Positions 25,524 through 34,773 of a DNA stretch of 64,000 nt are shown in pieces; within the stretch, counting starts at the first letter, position 1, and every line of letters begins with the position of its first letter. Origin of the DNA: Dehalococcoidia bacterium (GTDB lineage: Bacteria > Chloroflexota > Dehalococcoidia > E44-bin15); NCBI GenBank assembly GCA_035528575.1, contig DATKYK010000017.1, positions 1 to 64,000 on the forward strand, in the 5' to 3' direction. The notes beneath the pieces were generated by a model that made no database searches, was not told the DNA's origin, and was given only the letters and a program-made list of their open reading frames with translations. The translations under genes and the position numbers were made by a program.

Positions 25524-26339
25524 TTACGATTTCCTCTGGCAGTTGGGGCAGAAGCAGGTGCCCCGATTGCGAATGGGGATCCGCTCAATGGGCGTATCGC
25601 AAACAGGGCAGGGCTTGCCACTGCGGTGAGCCACCTTGAAGACAAATTGAGCTGTGCCCGGCTCGCCATCCGGGCGGCGGTAATCGTTGATGCTGGCTCC
25701 ATGGCCACCGATGGCCTTCTCAAGCACCTGGCGTATGGCACGGTGCAGCCGCGCAATCTCCTCATTTGAAAGGCTATTCGCCATCCTCTGAGGGTGTATC
25801 GCGGCAGCAAAGAGGGCTTCATCTGCATACATGTTGCCAACGCCGGCGAGGAAGCCCTGGTCGCAGAGCAAAGCCTTAATCGGTACCGGGCGCTTTATTA
25901 CCCCTTCCATTAGAACCTCAGCGGTAAAGCCTGGGCCCAGTGGCTCGGGGCCAAGCTTGCCCACCACCATGTTCTCATCTGACACCAGCCACATCCGGCC
26001 AAGCTTTCGCGGGTCGCGGAAGTGAAGCCTGGCTCCATCGTCGAGAAGGAATAGAGCCCGGGTGTAGGGATGGGAATCACCCTGGGTATCGAGGAGCAGC
26101 GAGCCGCTCATCATAAAGTGCAGGACAAGCGCCTCGCCAGTTGCGAGGCGAAGAACGAGGTATTTACCACGCCTAAAAATCTCCTGAATACATTGTCCCC
26201 TGAGGCGGTGGCAGAACTCATCTGGCGATGGGATTTGCACTGCTCTAGGCCAATTTAGGCTGACGCCGACAAAGCGTCGCCCCGCTATACTTTTGGACAG
26301 GTCTCTTTTTATAGTCTCTACTTCTGGTAGCTCAGGCAT
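25524..26339 (-). CDS. mutM: Formamidopyrimidine-DNA glycosylase
   Basis: It removes 8-oxoguanine and formamidopyrimidines from DNA and nicks the site. 271 residues. MPELPEVETIKRDL gives the catalytic Pro1 (after Met removal) and Glu2. A conserved Lys lies in RGKYLVL. The helix-two-turn-helix is at FLAGVGNMYADEALF, and the C-terminal zinc finger has CPVC...CFCPNC cysteines. The ribosome site AAAGGAG precedes the ATG. All key residues are present. Confidence 0.95.
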   Translation of the reverse strand: MPELPEVETIKRDLSKSIAGRRFVGVSLNWPRAVQIPSPDEFCHRLRGQCIQEIFRRGKYLVLRLATGEALVLHFMMSGSLLLDTQGDSHPYTRALFLLDDGARLHFRDPRKLGRMWLVSDENMVVGKLGPEPLGPGFTAEVLMEGVIKRPVPIKALLCDQGFLAGVGNMYADEALFAAAIHPQRMANSLSNEEIARLHRAIRQVLEKAIGGHGASINDYRRPDGEPGTAQFVFKVAHRSGKPCPVCDTPIERIPIRNRGTCFCPNCQRKS

Positions 26340-26389
26340 CTTTTCTCCTTTTCCAGTAGTTGGAAATAGGCTTGCGTGTCACCTACAGA

Positions 26390-27049
26390 CTATCGGTCAT
26401 TTTCGATACCTCGCCCTGATTTTTTAAATCGGTAGAGCTTTCCCTCCTTTTCTTCCAAGTAGAAGAGGCCGGCTGTAGCTACAATGTCTAAAAATTTACG
26501 TTCGCGCATTTCGTGTTCGTCTATAAACAGGGTGCCATGGGGTTTTAGGGTTCTATTCGCTTCCCTTAATGCCCCTTGCTTATCGCTATATTCATGGAAG
26601 GCGTATGACATAAAAACTGTATCTATGCTTTTATCATTAATGCGGGTATTTGCCACATCTGCTAGGATAGTGTGGATATTTCTTAGCTAGGCTATCCTAG
26701 CCATGGTCTTGACAATGGCTACATGGAAAGGTTGGTTGTCTAACGCATATACCCTACCCTTCTTCCTGACCGTACGAGCAATGGGGATAGTGTAGCGTCC
26801 GATGCCACAGCCGGCATCTAAAATGATCTGCCCTTCCCTAATACCGGCCATTTTCAACTTCTTCCGCTTCCTTTGAGGGGGTTCGATACAGAATATCCAC
26901 ATCCAGAAGCAGAAGGTATGGAATAAATACATTCCGATACCAGACATTCGCTGCCGATAGATGATCTTCAGAATTATATAGATGTAGATCGCCACCCCAA
27001 AGAAAATCCCTATCCCTATACCGACCCATTCCCCCGTTGTAAAATCCAT
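26390..27049 (-). pseudogene. SAM-dependent methyltransferase interrupted by an in-frame stop
   Basis: The frame opens at 27049 with a membrane segment (GIGIGIFFGVAIYIYIIL) and then a class I methyltransferase core (ILDAGCGIGRYTIPIAR, GRVYALDN). It hits TAG at 26689-26687. In the same frame the protein continues to 26390 with the rest of the fold (SIDTVFMSYAFHEYSD, REANRTLKPHGTLFIDEHE). The stop is therefore a single codon within one gene of about 219 codons, not a frameshift. A TAC-to-TAG mutation, a base error, or rare readthrough would all explain it. The membrane-anchored methyltransferase type is uncommon; the substrate is unknown. Confidence 0.7.
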
Positions 27050-27066
27050 TATTTTGCCCTTCTGGT

Positions 27067-29793
27067 TTAATCCATCTCCCCCCAGTTTTTCCCCACCTTG
27101 ACCTCGACCGGAACCGGAACGCTGAGCTTCAGGGCATTGGGCATAATATCAAGTACCAGTTTCTTCATCTGCTCAAGCTCCTCCCGGGGTACCTCGAAGA
27201 CCAGCTCATCGTGGACCTGAAGGATCATCCTGGACTTGAGCTTTCTCGAGCTCTTTTCCCGGTATATATCGATCATCGCCCTCTTGATAATGTCTGCTGA
27301 TGTACCCTGAATTGGCATGTTTATCGCCATGCGCTCCGCCGCCGCCCGCACCTGCCCGTTAGGGGAGTTTATATCCGGCATGTAGCGCCGTCGGCCCAGC
27401 ACAGTTTCCACATAGCCCTGCTCCCTGGCCTGACGCTTTGTTGCTTCGATATACTCCTTAACCCCGCTGTGTTTCTCGAAATAGGTGGTTATAAATTGTG
27501 TAGCCTCCTCACGTGAGAGCTCGGTAGCCTGCTCTAGCCCGTAGCCGCTCATCCCGTAGAGCACGCCGAAGTTCACCGTCTTGGCCACACGGCGCATATC
27601 CGCAGTCACCTCGGAAGGGGGCACGTCGAAGACCTCGGAGGCGGTGGCACGGTGGATGTCGTCATCTCGATTAAAGGCAGCCAGTAGCTGGGCATCCCGG
27701 GAGAGGTGCCCCATCACGCGAAGGTCGATCTGTGAGTAATCGCTGCTGAGAAGCATAGAGCCATCCCCGGCGATGAAGGCTTTTCTTATCTGACGCCCCA
27801 GCTCTCCGCGAATGGGGATGTTCTGCAGGTTGGGGTCACTGGAGGAGAGCCGCCCGGTGGTGGTTCCGGTCTGGTTAAAGGTTGTATGAACCCTGCCAGT
27901 TTTGGGGTTGACCAGGGCGGGTAGGGCATCAATATAGGTGGACTTAAGCTTGGTTAGCTGACGATAGTCCAGAAGCGGCTGAATAACCGGGTGAAGCCCT
28001 TTGAGTCCTTCGAGGACGGAGGCATCGGTGGAATAGCCGGTCTTGGTCCTCCGCCCGCCGGGGAGATTTAGCTCCTCGAAGAGGACAGTGCCCAGTTGAC
28101 GCGTTGAGTTTATATTAAAACTGTGCCCGACCTGTTTATGGATCTCGGCCTCCAGCCCCAGCATCCGCTCTCCCAGGCTCTGGGACATCGCCCAGAGAGA
28201 CTCTACATCCAGTGCCACCCCGTTACGTTCCATCTCGAGGAGTACAGGAATCAGTGGTACCTCCAGTTCGGCAAAAAGCTGCCACAGCCCCTGTTCCCTT
28301 AGCTCTGCCTCCAGTAATGCGGTCAGCCGCCCGGTGATGTCAGCATCGGCGCAGGCGTACCGAGCTGCTGCGGGGATGGCGACATAGTCCATCGAGGTTT
28401 GCTTCGACCTGGTGCCGATGAGGTCGGTAATGGGGGTCATCTCAACGCCAAGCTTGCTGAATGCCAGGGGCTTGAGTCCGATGGACTTCTCCCCCAGAAG
28501 GTGAGCGGCGATCATGGTGTCGAAGCTCAGATTCCCAAGCTCGATCCCATGCTCGGCGAGTACCATCATGTCATATTTGCCATTGTGGGCGCTCTTACCG
28601 AGTTTCGGGTCTTCGATAAGGGGCTTGAGTCTCTCCAGAACCTGGTTCAGGGGGAGCTGATCACCGAGGCGGTGTCCCACCGGAACATAGTAGGCCTTGC
28701 CCGGCTCGCAGGAGAAGGACATACCTACCAACTCGGCATACATTGCCTCCTTGCCCGTTGTCTCAGTGTCGATGGTGAATGAGGGGGCCTCGCCAAGCGC
28801 GGTGATAAGATCGTCCATGCGCTGTGGGGTGTCCACGATTCGATAATCCCCTTCAGCCCTCTCCGCTTTCGCTGTCTCCTTGCTCTCTCTTCCGTCCAGC
28901 TCGCCTATTTCGCCAAGTTTCTCCAGCATGCGGTTGAACTCCAGCTCGCGAAAGAGCGCCACAACCGTGGGGCGGTCGAAGGCTGATATGGCACAGGCAT
29001 CGAGATCCAGGTCGATGGGGACATCGGTAACGATCGTGGCCAGCCGCTTGCTCTGGTACGCGTTTTCGACATCTTTCAGTGCATGCTGCACTCTGGCAGG
29101 TGTTATATCATGGATATGGGCGTATATTTGCTCAATGCTACCAAACTGCTGGAGCAGCTTTACTGCCGTCTTCTCTCCGATGCCGGCGACGCCGGGGATG
29201 TTGTCTGATGGGTCTCCCTTTAGCCCTTTCAGGTCGGCGATCTGATGAGGGGAGATGCCATACCGCTCTGCTACCTTCTCCTCATCGTATTGCACGGTGT
29301 CGCTAAAGCGCTTTCCCGGTCGCGGCGTGAGCACCCGCACTCTTGGGGAGACAAGCTGCAGTGTATCCATATCGCCGCTGACGATGAGGGTATCTATCCC
29401 CTGGGCTGAAGCCTGACGGGAGAGGGTGCCCAGGATGTCATCAGCCTCGTAGCCATCCATTTCGAAGCTGGGGATATTAAAGGCGTCCACCAGCTGGCGT
29501 ACCCGGTGGAATTGGCTCTTGAGCTCCTCTGGGGTGGGGGGGCGCTGCGCCTTATAGGGTGCGAACTCCCGATGCCTGAAGGTGGGTGCAGGGTAGTCGA
29601 AGGCGATGGCGTAGTGGGTGGGTTTAAACTCGGCGAGCACCTTGAACACCATGTTGGCAAAGCCATATACCGCCCCTGTCGCCTCCCCTGTCTTGGTCAC
29701 CGCCAGGGGGGGCAGGGCGTGAAAGGCGCGGTGGATCAGGGCATTTCCATCGAAGAGGATAAGTAAGGGTTTATTCTCGGCCATCTCCGCCAC
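27067..29793 (-). CDS. polA: DNA polymerase I
   Basis: 908 residues in three domains. The 5'-3' exonuclease spans about 1-290 (LILFDGNALIHRAFHAL, DGYEADDILGTL, GDPSDNIPGVAGIGEKTA). The 3'-5' proofreading exonuclease spans about 320-500 and looks active (FTIDTETTG, AHNGKYD, YACADADIT). Polymerase motif A is SSDYSQIDLRVMGHL, motif B RRVAKTVNFGVLYGMSGYGL, motif C LQVHDELVFEVP. The GTG at 29793 follows GGGGAG at good spacing; an ATG at 29784 is the alternative. Needed for Okazaki-fragment maturation and repair synthesis. Confidence 0.97.
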   Translation of the reverse strand: MAEMAENKPLLILFDGNALIHRAFHALPPLAVTKTGEATGAVYGFANMVFKVLAEFKPTHYAIAFDYPAPTFRHREFAPYKAQRPPTPEELKSQFHRVRQLVDAFNIPSFEMDGYEADDILGTLSRQASAQGIDTLIVSGDMDTLQLVSPRVRVLTPRPGKRFSDTVQYDEEKVAERYGISPHQIADLKGLKGDPSDNIPGVAGIGEKTAVKLLQQFGSIEQIYAHIHDITPARVQHALKDVENAYQSKRLATIVTDVPIDLDLDACAISAFDRPTVVALFRELEFNRMLEKLGEIGELDGRESKETAKAERAEGDYRIVDTPQRMDDLITALGEAPSFTIDTETTGKEAMYAELVGMSFSCEPGKAYYVPVGHRLGDQLPLNQVLERLKPLIEDPKLGKSAHNGKYDMMVLAEHGIELGNLSFDTMIAAHLLGEKSIGLKPLAFSKLGVEMTPITDLIGTRSKQTSMDYVAIPAAARYACADADITGRLTALLEAELREQGLWQLFAELEVPLIPVLLEMERNGVALDVESLWAMSQSLGERMLGLEAEIHKQVGHSFNINSTRQLGTVLFEELNLPGGRRTKTGYSTDASVLEGLKGLHPVIQPLLDYRQLTKLKSTYIDALPALVNPKTGRVHTTFNQTGTTTGRLSSSDPNLQNIPIRGELGRQIRKAFIAGDGSMLLSSDYSQIDLRVMGHLSRDAQLLAAFNRDDDIHRATASEVFDVPPSEVTADMRRVAKTVNFGVLYGMSGYGLEQATELSREEATQFITTYFEKHSGVKEYIEATKRQAREQGYVETVLGRRRYMPDINSPNGQVRAAAERMAINMPIQGTSADIIKRAMIDIYREKSSRKLKSRMILQVHDELVFEVPREELEQMKKLVLDIMPNALKLSVPVPVEVKVGKNWGEMD

Positions 29794-30052
29794 ATTATAA
29801 TTCTCCCCGCTCGGTTATAGCAATCTATTCGGACTATTCGGAGGACTTGAGGGATATGAGGTTAGTAAAACAGGCAGTTCAACACCTGTAATCGGTAGAC
29901 GTATGAGATGGTGATTTCAGCTCAATATCTATAAGTTGTCGTTGGGTTGAGATGTTGACCAGAGCGAAATGCTATCTATGGGGGACATTAGCTTCGCTTC
30001 ATTATTTATGGATACATACAATATTAAAATGGAGAGCAATACTTTTTACAGT

Positions 30053-30544
30053 TTACAGGATTTTAGAATATAGATAGCAGTCATAGTATTTATCTTCAAC
30101 AAGTAGCATCTGCCGTAGGATACCTTCTTTTTCATAACCGCATTTAATAGTGATCCTCTGACTAGCCTTGTTTTCCTTTGCCATCTTCATTTCGATACGA
30201 CTTAAGTTGGTTTTCTCGATAATAAACTCTTCCAGTTTCCCTAACGCCTGAGTTGCAACGCCCTTTTTCCAGTACTTCTCATCAATAAAAAATCCGACTT
30301 CACCGATGTAAGGTCTGAATTGGTCTACTCTAACCCCAATCGCTCCAATGTGCTTCCCGTTACATAATATAGAAAAGTTGAATTCGGTTTTAGTTTTACG
30401 TTTCTGGGAATCTAACCTTAAAAAATCCCTTTCTTCGTCGAGCGTTTTTGGTTTAGCCGGGAGATAGAGGAATTTTGGGTTTGATAAGATCTCGAAAAAA
30501 CGTTTTGCATCGGATAATCGCTGTGGTCGGATTTCAACATTCAT
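30053..30544 (-). CDS. GNAT acetyltransferase, RimJ/RimL-like
   Basis: 163 residues. It begins with the family pattern MNVEIRPQRLSDAKRFFEIL, then the N-terminal strand NGKHIGAIGVRVDQF. The acetyl-CoA-binding region is GEVGFFIDEKYWKKGVATQAL, with the Q/R-x-x-G-x-G/A role taken by KKGVAT, and the C-terminal KCGYEKEGILRQ is typical. It probably N-acetylates a protein terminus or small amine. The gene is clearly more AT-rich than polA and argF on either side, suggesting transfer from another genome. GGAG lies seven bases before the ATG. Confidence 0.85.
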   Translation of the reverse strand: MNVEIRPQRLSDAKRFFEILSNPKFLYLPAKPKTLDEERDFLRLDSQKRKTKTEFNFSILCNGKHIGAIGVRVDQFRPYIGEVGFFIDEKYWKKGVATQALGKLEEFIIEKTNLSRIEMKMAKENKASQRITIKCGYEKEGILRQMLLVEDKYYDCYLYSKIL

Positions 30545-30725
30545 GTACTAACTCCATAGTAATAAAGTTCAATCGCTGCTTTTAGTAGAGCCTGGTGTGT
30601 AGAAAGGGTATATCGGAGTCCTCTGTTTGTCAAATGGTGCGGCCGCATTTGGTATGGGGCAGTGGGAAATAGTCGTTTCGAATTTGACTGTGATATACTT
30701 GTGTGGCATATTGATAGGGAAAAAG

Positions 30726-31619
30726 ATGAAAGACCTTATTTCTATAGCCGATCTCAATTCTGCCGAAATACAGCACCTGATTGAGAGCGCCCTTAAGTTG
30801 AAGCGGGGAGGCACTAAGCCAATGCTTGAGGGGAAGATACTGGCGCTTATCTTCGAAAAGCCCTCGCTGCGCACGCGGGTGAGCTTCGATGTGGCCATGA
30901 ATCGGCTCGGCGGGCACTCGCTCATGCTCTCTCAGGCAGAGGTTGGGCTGGGGGAGCGGGAGCCCATCGCAGATGTGGCCCGGGTACTTTCTCGCTATGT
31001 CGATGGCATCGTTGCCCGAACCTTCGCTCACCAGAGCGTAGCGCTTCTGGCGAAGCACGCTACCGTCCCGGTAATTAACGGCCTCACAGATGAGGAGCAC
31101 CCATGCCAGGCTCTCTCGGATCTGCTCACCATCCATGAGAAGAAGGGGGGGCTTGAAGGGATAAGCGTTGCCTATATCGGAGATGCCAATAATGTTGCCA
31201 ATAGCCTGCTCCTTGCCTGCTCCCTTACCGGAACGAAATTTAGCATCGCCTCACCGAAAGGGTACGGGCCAAAGCAGGAAGTCCTCGCCCGGGCTCAAAA
31301 GTGCGGGGGCGAAATACTGGTAACGGAAGATGTGAAGAAGGCGGTCGAGGATGCCGATGTGCTATACACCGATGTCTGGACCAGCATGGGGCAGGAGGCT
31401 GAGGCGAAGCGTCGCCGGGTGGCTTTCGCTCGCTATCAGGTAAACGGGCGGTTACTCGCACTCGCAAAACGGGATGCCATCTTCATGCACCCCCTGCCGG
31501 CGCATCATGGCGAGGAGGTAGCCGAGGGGCTGTTGGAATCGCCGCAGTCGGTGGTCTTCGACCAGGCGGAAAACCGGCTTCACATGCAGAAGGCGATACT
31601 GGCGAAGCTTCTAAAATGA
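30726..31619 (+). CDS. argF: Ornithine carbamoyltransferase
   Basis: It makes citrulline from ornithine and carbamoyl phosphate in arginine synthesis. 297 residues from the ATG at 30726 (MKDLISIADL), preceded by AGGGAAAAAG; the 33-residue upstream extension is not family-like. The carbamoyl-phosphate site reads SLRTR in place of the more common STRTR, HPCQALSDL is normal, the ornithine loop DVWTSMGQE is present, and the usual HCLP reads HPLP (MHPLPAHHGEE). The SMG loop argues for ornithine rather than aspartate as substrate. The stop overlaps the der start by 4 bases. Confidence 0.9.
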   Translation: MKDLISIADLNSAEIQHLIESALKLKRGGTKPMLEGKILALIFEKPSLRTRVSFDVAMNRLGGHSLMLSQAEVGLGEREPIADVARVLSRYVDGIVARTFAHQSVALLAKHATVPVINGLTDEEHPCQALSDLLTIHEKKGGLEGISVAYIGDANNVANSLLLACSLTGTKFSIASPKGYGPKQEVLARAQKCGGEILVTEDVKKAVEDADVLYTDVWTSMGQEAEAKRRRVAFARYQVNGRLLALAKRDAIFMHPLPAHHGEEVAEGLLESPQSVVFDQAENRLHMQKAILAKLLK

Positions 31620-32932
31620 CCAGGCCAATCGTTGCCATCGTTGGGCGGCCCAATGTGGGCAAGTCTACCCTGTTTAATCGGCTGGTGGGCGAGCGTTTAT
31701 CCATTATTGAGGATGAGCCGGGCACTACCCGCGATCGCCTCTATGCCGACATCGCCTGGAAGGAAAGCGCTTTCACTATAGTGGATACCGGCGGCCTCTT
31801 GCTCAACCCGCCCAGCGATATTGTCCAGAGGGTGAAAAGCCAGGTGGCGGTAGCCATCGAAGAGGCCGATATCATCATTTTTTTAGTAGATGTTCTCGAT
31901 GGCGTGACCACCGTGGACAAGGAGTTGGCCGAGGTGTTCAGGCGCTCAGGCAAGCGACTGTTGCTCGTGGCCAATAAGGCTGATAACGAGAAGCGCTGCT
32001 ACGAGGCGGCTCAGTTCTATGAACTGGCGCTCGGCGATCCGCTCCCAGTAAGCGCCTACCACGACCTGGGCATCGCTGAGCTTCTCGATAGGGTGGTGGA
32101 AAGCTTGCCTCACTTGCCACCCGAGGAGGAGGAGGTGGGGATTATGAAGGTGGCCATCGTGGGGCGCCCAAATGTGGGCAAATCGATGCTGCTTAACGCT
32201 ATATTGGGCGAGGAGCGAGCCATTGTTACTGAGACGCCGGGGACGACCCGGGATGCTATAGATACTATATTTGAGCACAGCGGCGAGCGAATGATGCTCA
32301 TCGATACGGCGGGCATAAGGAGGAGGGGCAGGGTGGAGGTTGGTATAGAGCGCTACAGCGTCGCGCGGGCGCTCAGGGCCATAAGCCGTGCCGATGTGGC
32401 TCTGCTCCTAACCGAGGCCACAGAGCCAGTAACCGCTCAGGATACCCACATAGCCGGCTACATAAGGCAGGCCTATAAGGGGATGCTGCTGGTGGTTAAT
32501 AAGTGGGACCTGGTTTCGGAGACGGCGGACCGCAGGCAGTATACCAGAGTGGTTAGAGACCGGCTCAGGTTTATGCCCTATGTGCCTGTTTTGTATACCT
32601 CTGCCAAGTTTGGAGAAGGTGTGAGCGATGTACTTAATGTCGCCAGAGAAATATTCGAAGAACGAAAAAAGCGCGTGCCCACCGCACTGGTGAATAGCGT
32701 GGTTCGTGATGCGGTGGCGTCCCATGCACCACCGGCGGTGGCGGGGAAGAAGCTCAAGATACTCTATGCCACTCAGGCTGAGACCAGCCCCCCCACCTTC
32801 GTCTTCTCGGTTAACGATACGGCTCTACTACACTTCTCCTATCAACGCTACCTGGAGAACGAGCTGCGTCGCAGTTTTGGCTTTCAAGGGACACCGTTGC
32901 GCCTGGTCTTCAAAAGAAGGGGTGAGAAGTGA
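31616..32932 (+). CDS. der: Ribosome biogenesis GTPase Der
   Basis: 438 residues with two tandem GTPase domains (GRPNVGKST / DTGG / NKAD at 1-165; GRPNVGKSM / DTAG / NKWD at about 178-350) and a C-terminal KH-like domain. It acts in 50S subunit maturation. The start overlaps the argF stop and the stop overlaps the plsY start, so argF-der-plsY is a coupled operon. Confidence 0.96.
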   Translation: MTRPIVAIVGRPNVGKSTLFNRLVGERLSIIEDEPGTTRDRLYADIAWKESAFTIVDTGGLLLNPPSDIVQRVKSQVAVAIEEADIIIFLVDVLDGVTTVDKELAEVFRRSGKRLLLVANKADNEKRCYEAAQFYELALGDPLPVSAYHDLGIAELLDRVVESLPHLPPEEEEVGIMKVAIVGRPNVGKSMLLNAILGEERAIVTETPGTTRDAIDTIFEHSGERMMLIDTAGIRRRGRVEVGIERYSVARALRAISRADVALLLTEATEPVTAQDTHIAGYIRQAYKGMLLVVNKWDLVSETADRRQYTRVVRDRLRFMPYVPVLYTSAKFGEGVSDVLNVAREIFEERKKRVPTALVNSVVRDAVASHAPPAVAGKKLKILYATQAETSPPTFVFSVNDTALLHFSYQRYLENELRRSFGFQGTPLRLVFKRRGEK

Positions 32933-33570
32933 TCGTTTTGGGGTTTATTGGCTTAGTTATCTTGGGCTACCTCATCGGGTCAATCCCCTTCGGTGTCATT
33001 GTGAGCAGGTTGGCACGGGGTATAGATGTCAGGGATTACGGCAGTGGCGGTATGGGAATGACCAACGTGCTGCGCACGGTGGGTGCCAGGGCGGGGGTCT
33101 TGGTCTTCCTTGCCGACATGGCGAAGGGGGCCGCTGCGGTGTCGCTTGCCTGGCCATTTTTCGCATCCTATCCCGACATGGTTGCCTGGGGTCACATGGC
33201 GGGAGGGGTAGCCGTCATTATCGGACATAGCTGGCCGGTATTTATTGGATTTAGAGGCGGGCGTGGCGTCACAACCGGTTTTGGCGTGCTGCTTACGATG
33301 TACTGGCCGGCGGGCCTCATCGCTTTAGCCGTCCTCCTAGCGGTTACCGGCCTGTCTCGATATGTATCACTGGGTTCCATGCTCGCAGCGCTTGCCGTGC
33401 TGGTAGCAATGATTTTGTTCGTCGTTTTTGATTTGCCGGGAGCAGAATTTGCCCATATCGTCTTTGGCTTAATCGTGGTGCCGATAATCATATTTCGTCA
33501 TCGGGGCAACATACGAAGGCTGCTTTCGGGCGTTGAGCCGAAGATAGGCTCTTCTCATGCTAAGCGGTAG
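32929..33570 (+). CDS. plsY: Glycerol-3-phosphate acyltransferase PlsY
   Basis: It transfers an acyl group from acyl-phosphate to glycerol-3-phosphate, the first step of phospholipid synthesis. An integral membrane protein of 213 residues with five or so membrane segments. The conserved loops are present: GSIPFGVIVSRLARGIDVRDYGSGGMGMTNVLRT, then GHSWPVFIGFRGGRGVTTGFGVL. The GTG start overlaps der by 4 bases, with GGGGTG upstream. It pairs functionally with gpsA, which makes its substrate and follows after about 100 bases. Confidence 0.94.
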   Translation: MIVLGFIGLVILGYLIGSIPFGVIVSRLARGIDVRDYGSGGMGMTNVLRTVGARAGVLVFLADMAKGAAAVSLAWPFFASYPDMVAWGHMAGGVAVIIGHSWPVFIGFRGGRGVTTGFGVLLTMYWPAGLIALAVLLAVTGLSRYVSLGSMLAALAVLVAMILFVVFDLPGAEFAHIVFGLIVVPIIIFRHRGNIRRLLSGVEPKIGSSHAKR

Positions 33571-33673
33571 GCTTTTTATACTACAAGATACTTAATGCCT
33601 GGGGGCTTTATCTATAGAGAATAGCTAAGCTTCCATTCAGACGTAGCGTAACGTTGAAAAAAAGGGAGGCTTG

Positions 33674-34681
33674 ATGAAGGTTGCCATCATCGGTACCACA
33701 AGCTGGGGCACGACCCTGGGGGTAATTCTGTCCCGCAGGGGCATTGATGTGGCGCTCTGGGCGAGGACTGTGGAGGAGGCTGAGCAGCTGGCCAGGGATG
33801 GAGAGAACAAAACCCGCCTGCCCGGCATCTCATTCCCCGGGGGGCTCTCACCTACCGGCGTTATAGAGGAGGCGCTTCAGGGTGCCTCGCTGGTTGTGCT
33901 GGCGGTGCCCTCTCAGCGGATGCGCGAAAATGTAAGGATAATGAAAGGGCATATCGCTAAAGGGGTGCCGATTTTAAGCGCTGCCAAAGGGCTGGAGGTG
34001 GACACCACGAAGAGAATGACCCAGGTGATCTCTGAGGAGATCGACCCTGCATATCGCCACAATATCTGTGTCTTGTCTGGCCCGAACTTGTCTATGGAGG
34101 TCGTCCATGGCCTGCCAGCGACAACGGTTATTGCTGCCCAGGATACCGCTGTGGCTAAGCGTGCTCAGGGGATAATGGCCTCTGCCACCTTTCGTGTCTA
34201 TACTAATGATGATGTTATCGGTGTGGAGTTGGGTGGGGCGCTGAAGAATATCGTTGCGCTGGCGGCAGGCTTGAGCGATGGCTTGGGTTATGGAGATAAC
34301 GCCAAGGCTGCATTGGTGAGCCGTGGGCTGGCGGAAATCTCCCGCCTAGGGGTGGCGATGGGGGCCAATCCACTTACCTTTGCCGGCCTCGCTGGGCTGG
34401 GAGACCTGGTAGCTACCTGCTCCAGCCCGCTCAGTCGCAATCGCTTCGTTGGTCAGGAGTTGGCCAAGGGGCGTCCACTTGCGGAGATAACGGCTTCCAT
34501 GACAAACGTGGCTGAGGGGATTAGTACCACTGTTGCAGCCCGACGGATGGCCCGGGAGTACGGGGTGGATATGCCCATCACAGAGCAGGTGTACAGGGTG
34601 CTCTTCGAGTGGCTTGATGTGACTAAGGCTATGGCGACACTCATGGGGCGCGAGCTTAAGAGTGAGATGCTTGGGGAGTAG
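33674..34681 (+). CDS. gpsA: NAD(P)-dependent glycerol-3-phosphate dehydrogenase
   Basis: It reduces dihydroxyacetone phosphate to sn-glycerol-3-phosphate for phospholipids. 335 residues from the ATG at 33674 (GGGAGG upstream). The nucleotide-binding motif reads IIGTTSWGTTLGVILSRRG, with a Thr in place of the usual second Gly. LSGPNLSMEV, VELGGALKNIVALAAGLSDGLGYGDNAKAALVSRGLAEI and GLAGLGDLVATCSSPLSRN are standard blocks with the catalytic Lys in GGALKN. Confidence 0.94.
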   Translation: MKVAIIGTTSWGTTLGVILSRRGIDVALWARTVEEAEQLARDGENKTRLPGISFPGGLSPTGVIEEALQGASLVVLAVPSQRMRENVRIMKGHIAKGVPILSAAKGLEVDTTKRMTQVISEEIDPAYRHNICVLSGPNLSMEVVHGLPATTVIAAQDTAVAKRAQGIMASATFRVYTNDDVIGVELGGALKNIVALAAGLSDGLGYGDNAKAALVSRGLAEISRLGVAMGANPLTFAGLAGLGDLVATCSSPLSRNRFVGQELAKGRPLAEITASMTNVAEGISTTVAARRMAREYGVDMPITEQVYRVLFEWLDVTKAMATLMGRELKSEMLGE

Positions 34682-34773
34682 ATATTACGTCTCAAGTGTC
34701 CAACGCCCGCAAGCTATAACACACACCGCACTATAAGCATAGGTCGTTTGTTGTCATGCAAGCGCAGATTATG

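Noticed and set aside
29394..29666. Pro/Ser-rich minus-strand frame inside polA
   Set aside because: Out-of-frame shadow of polA with no start signal.
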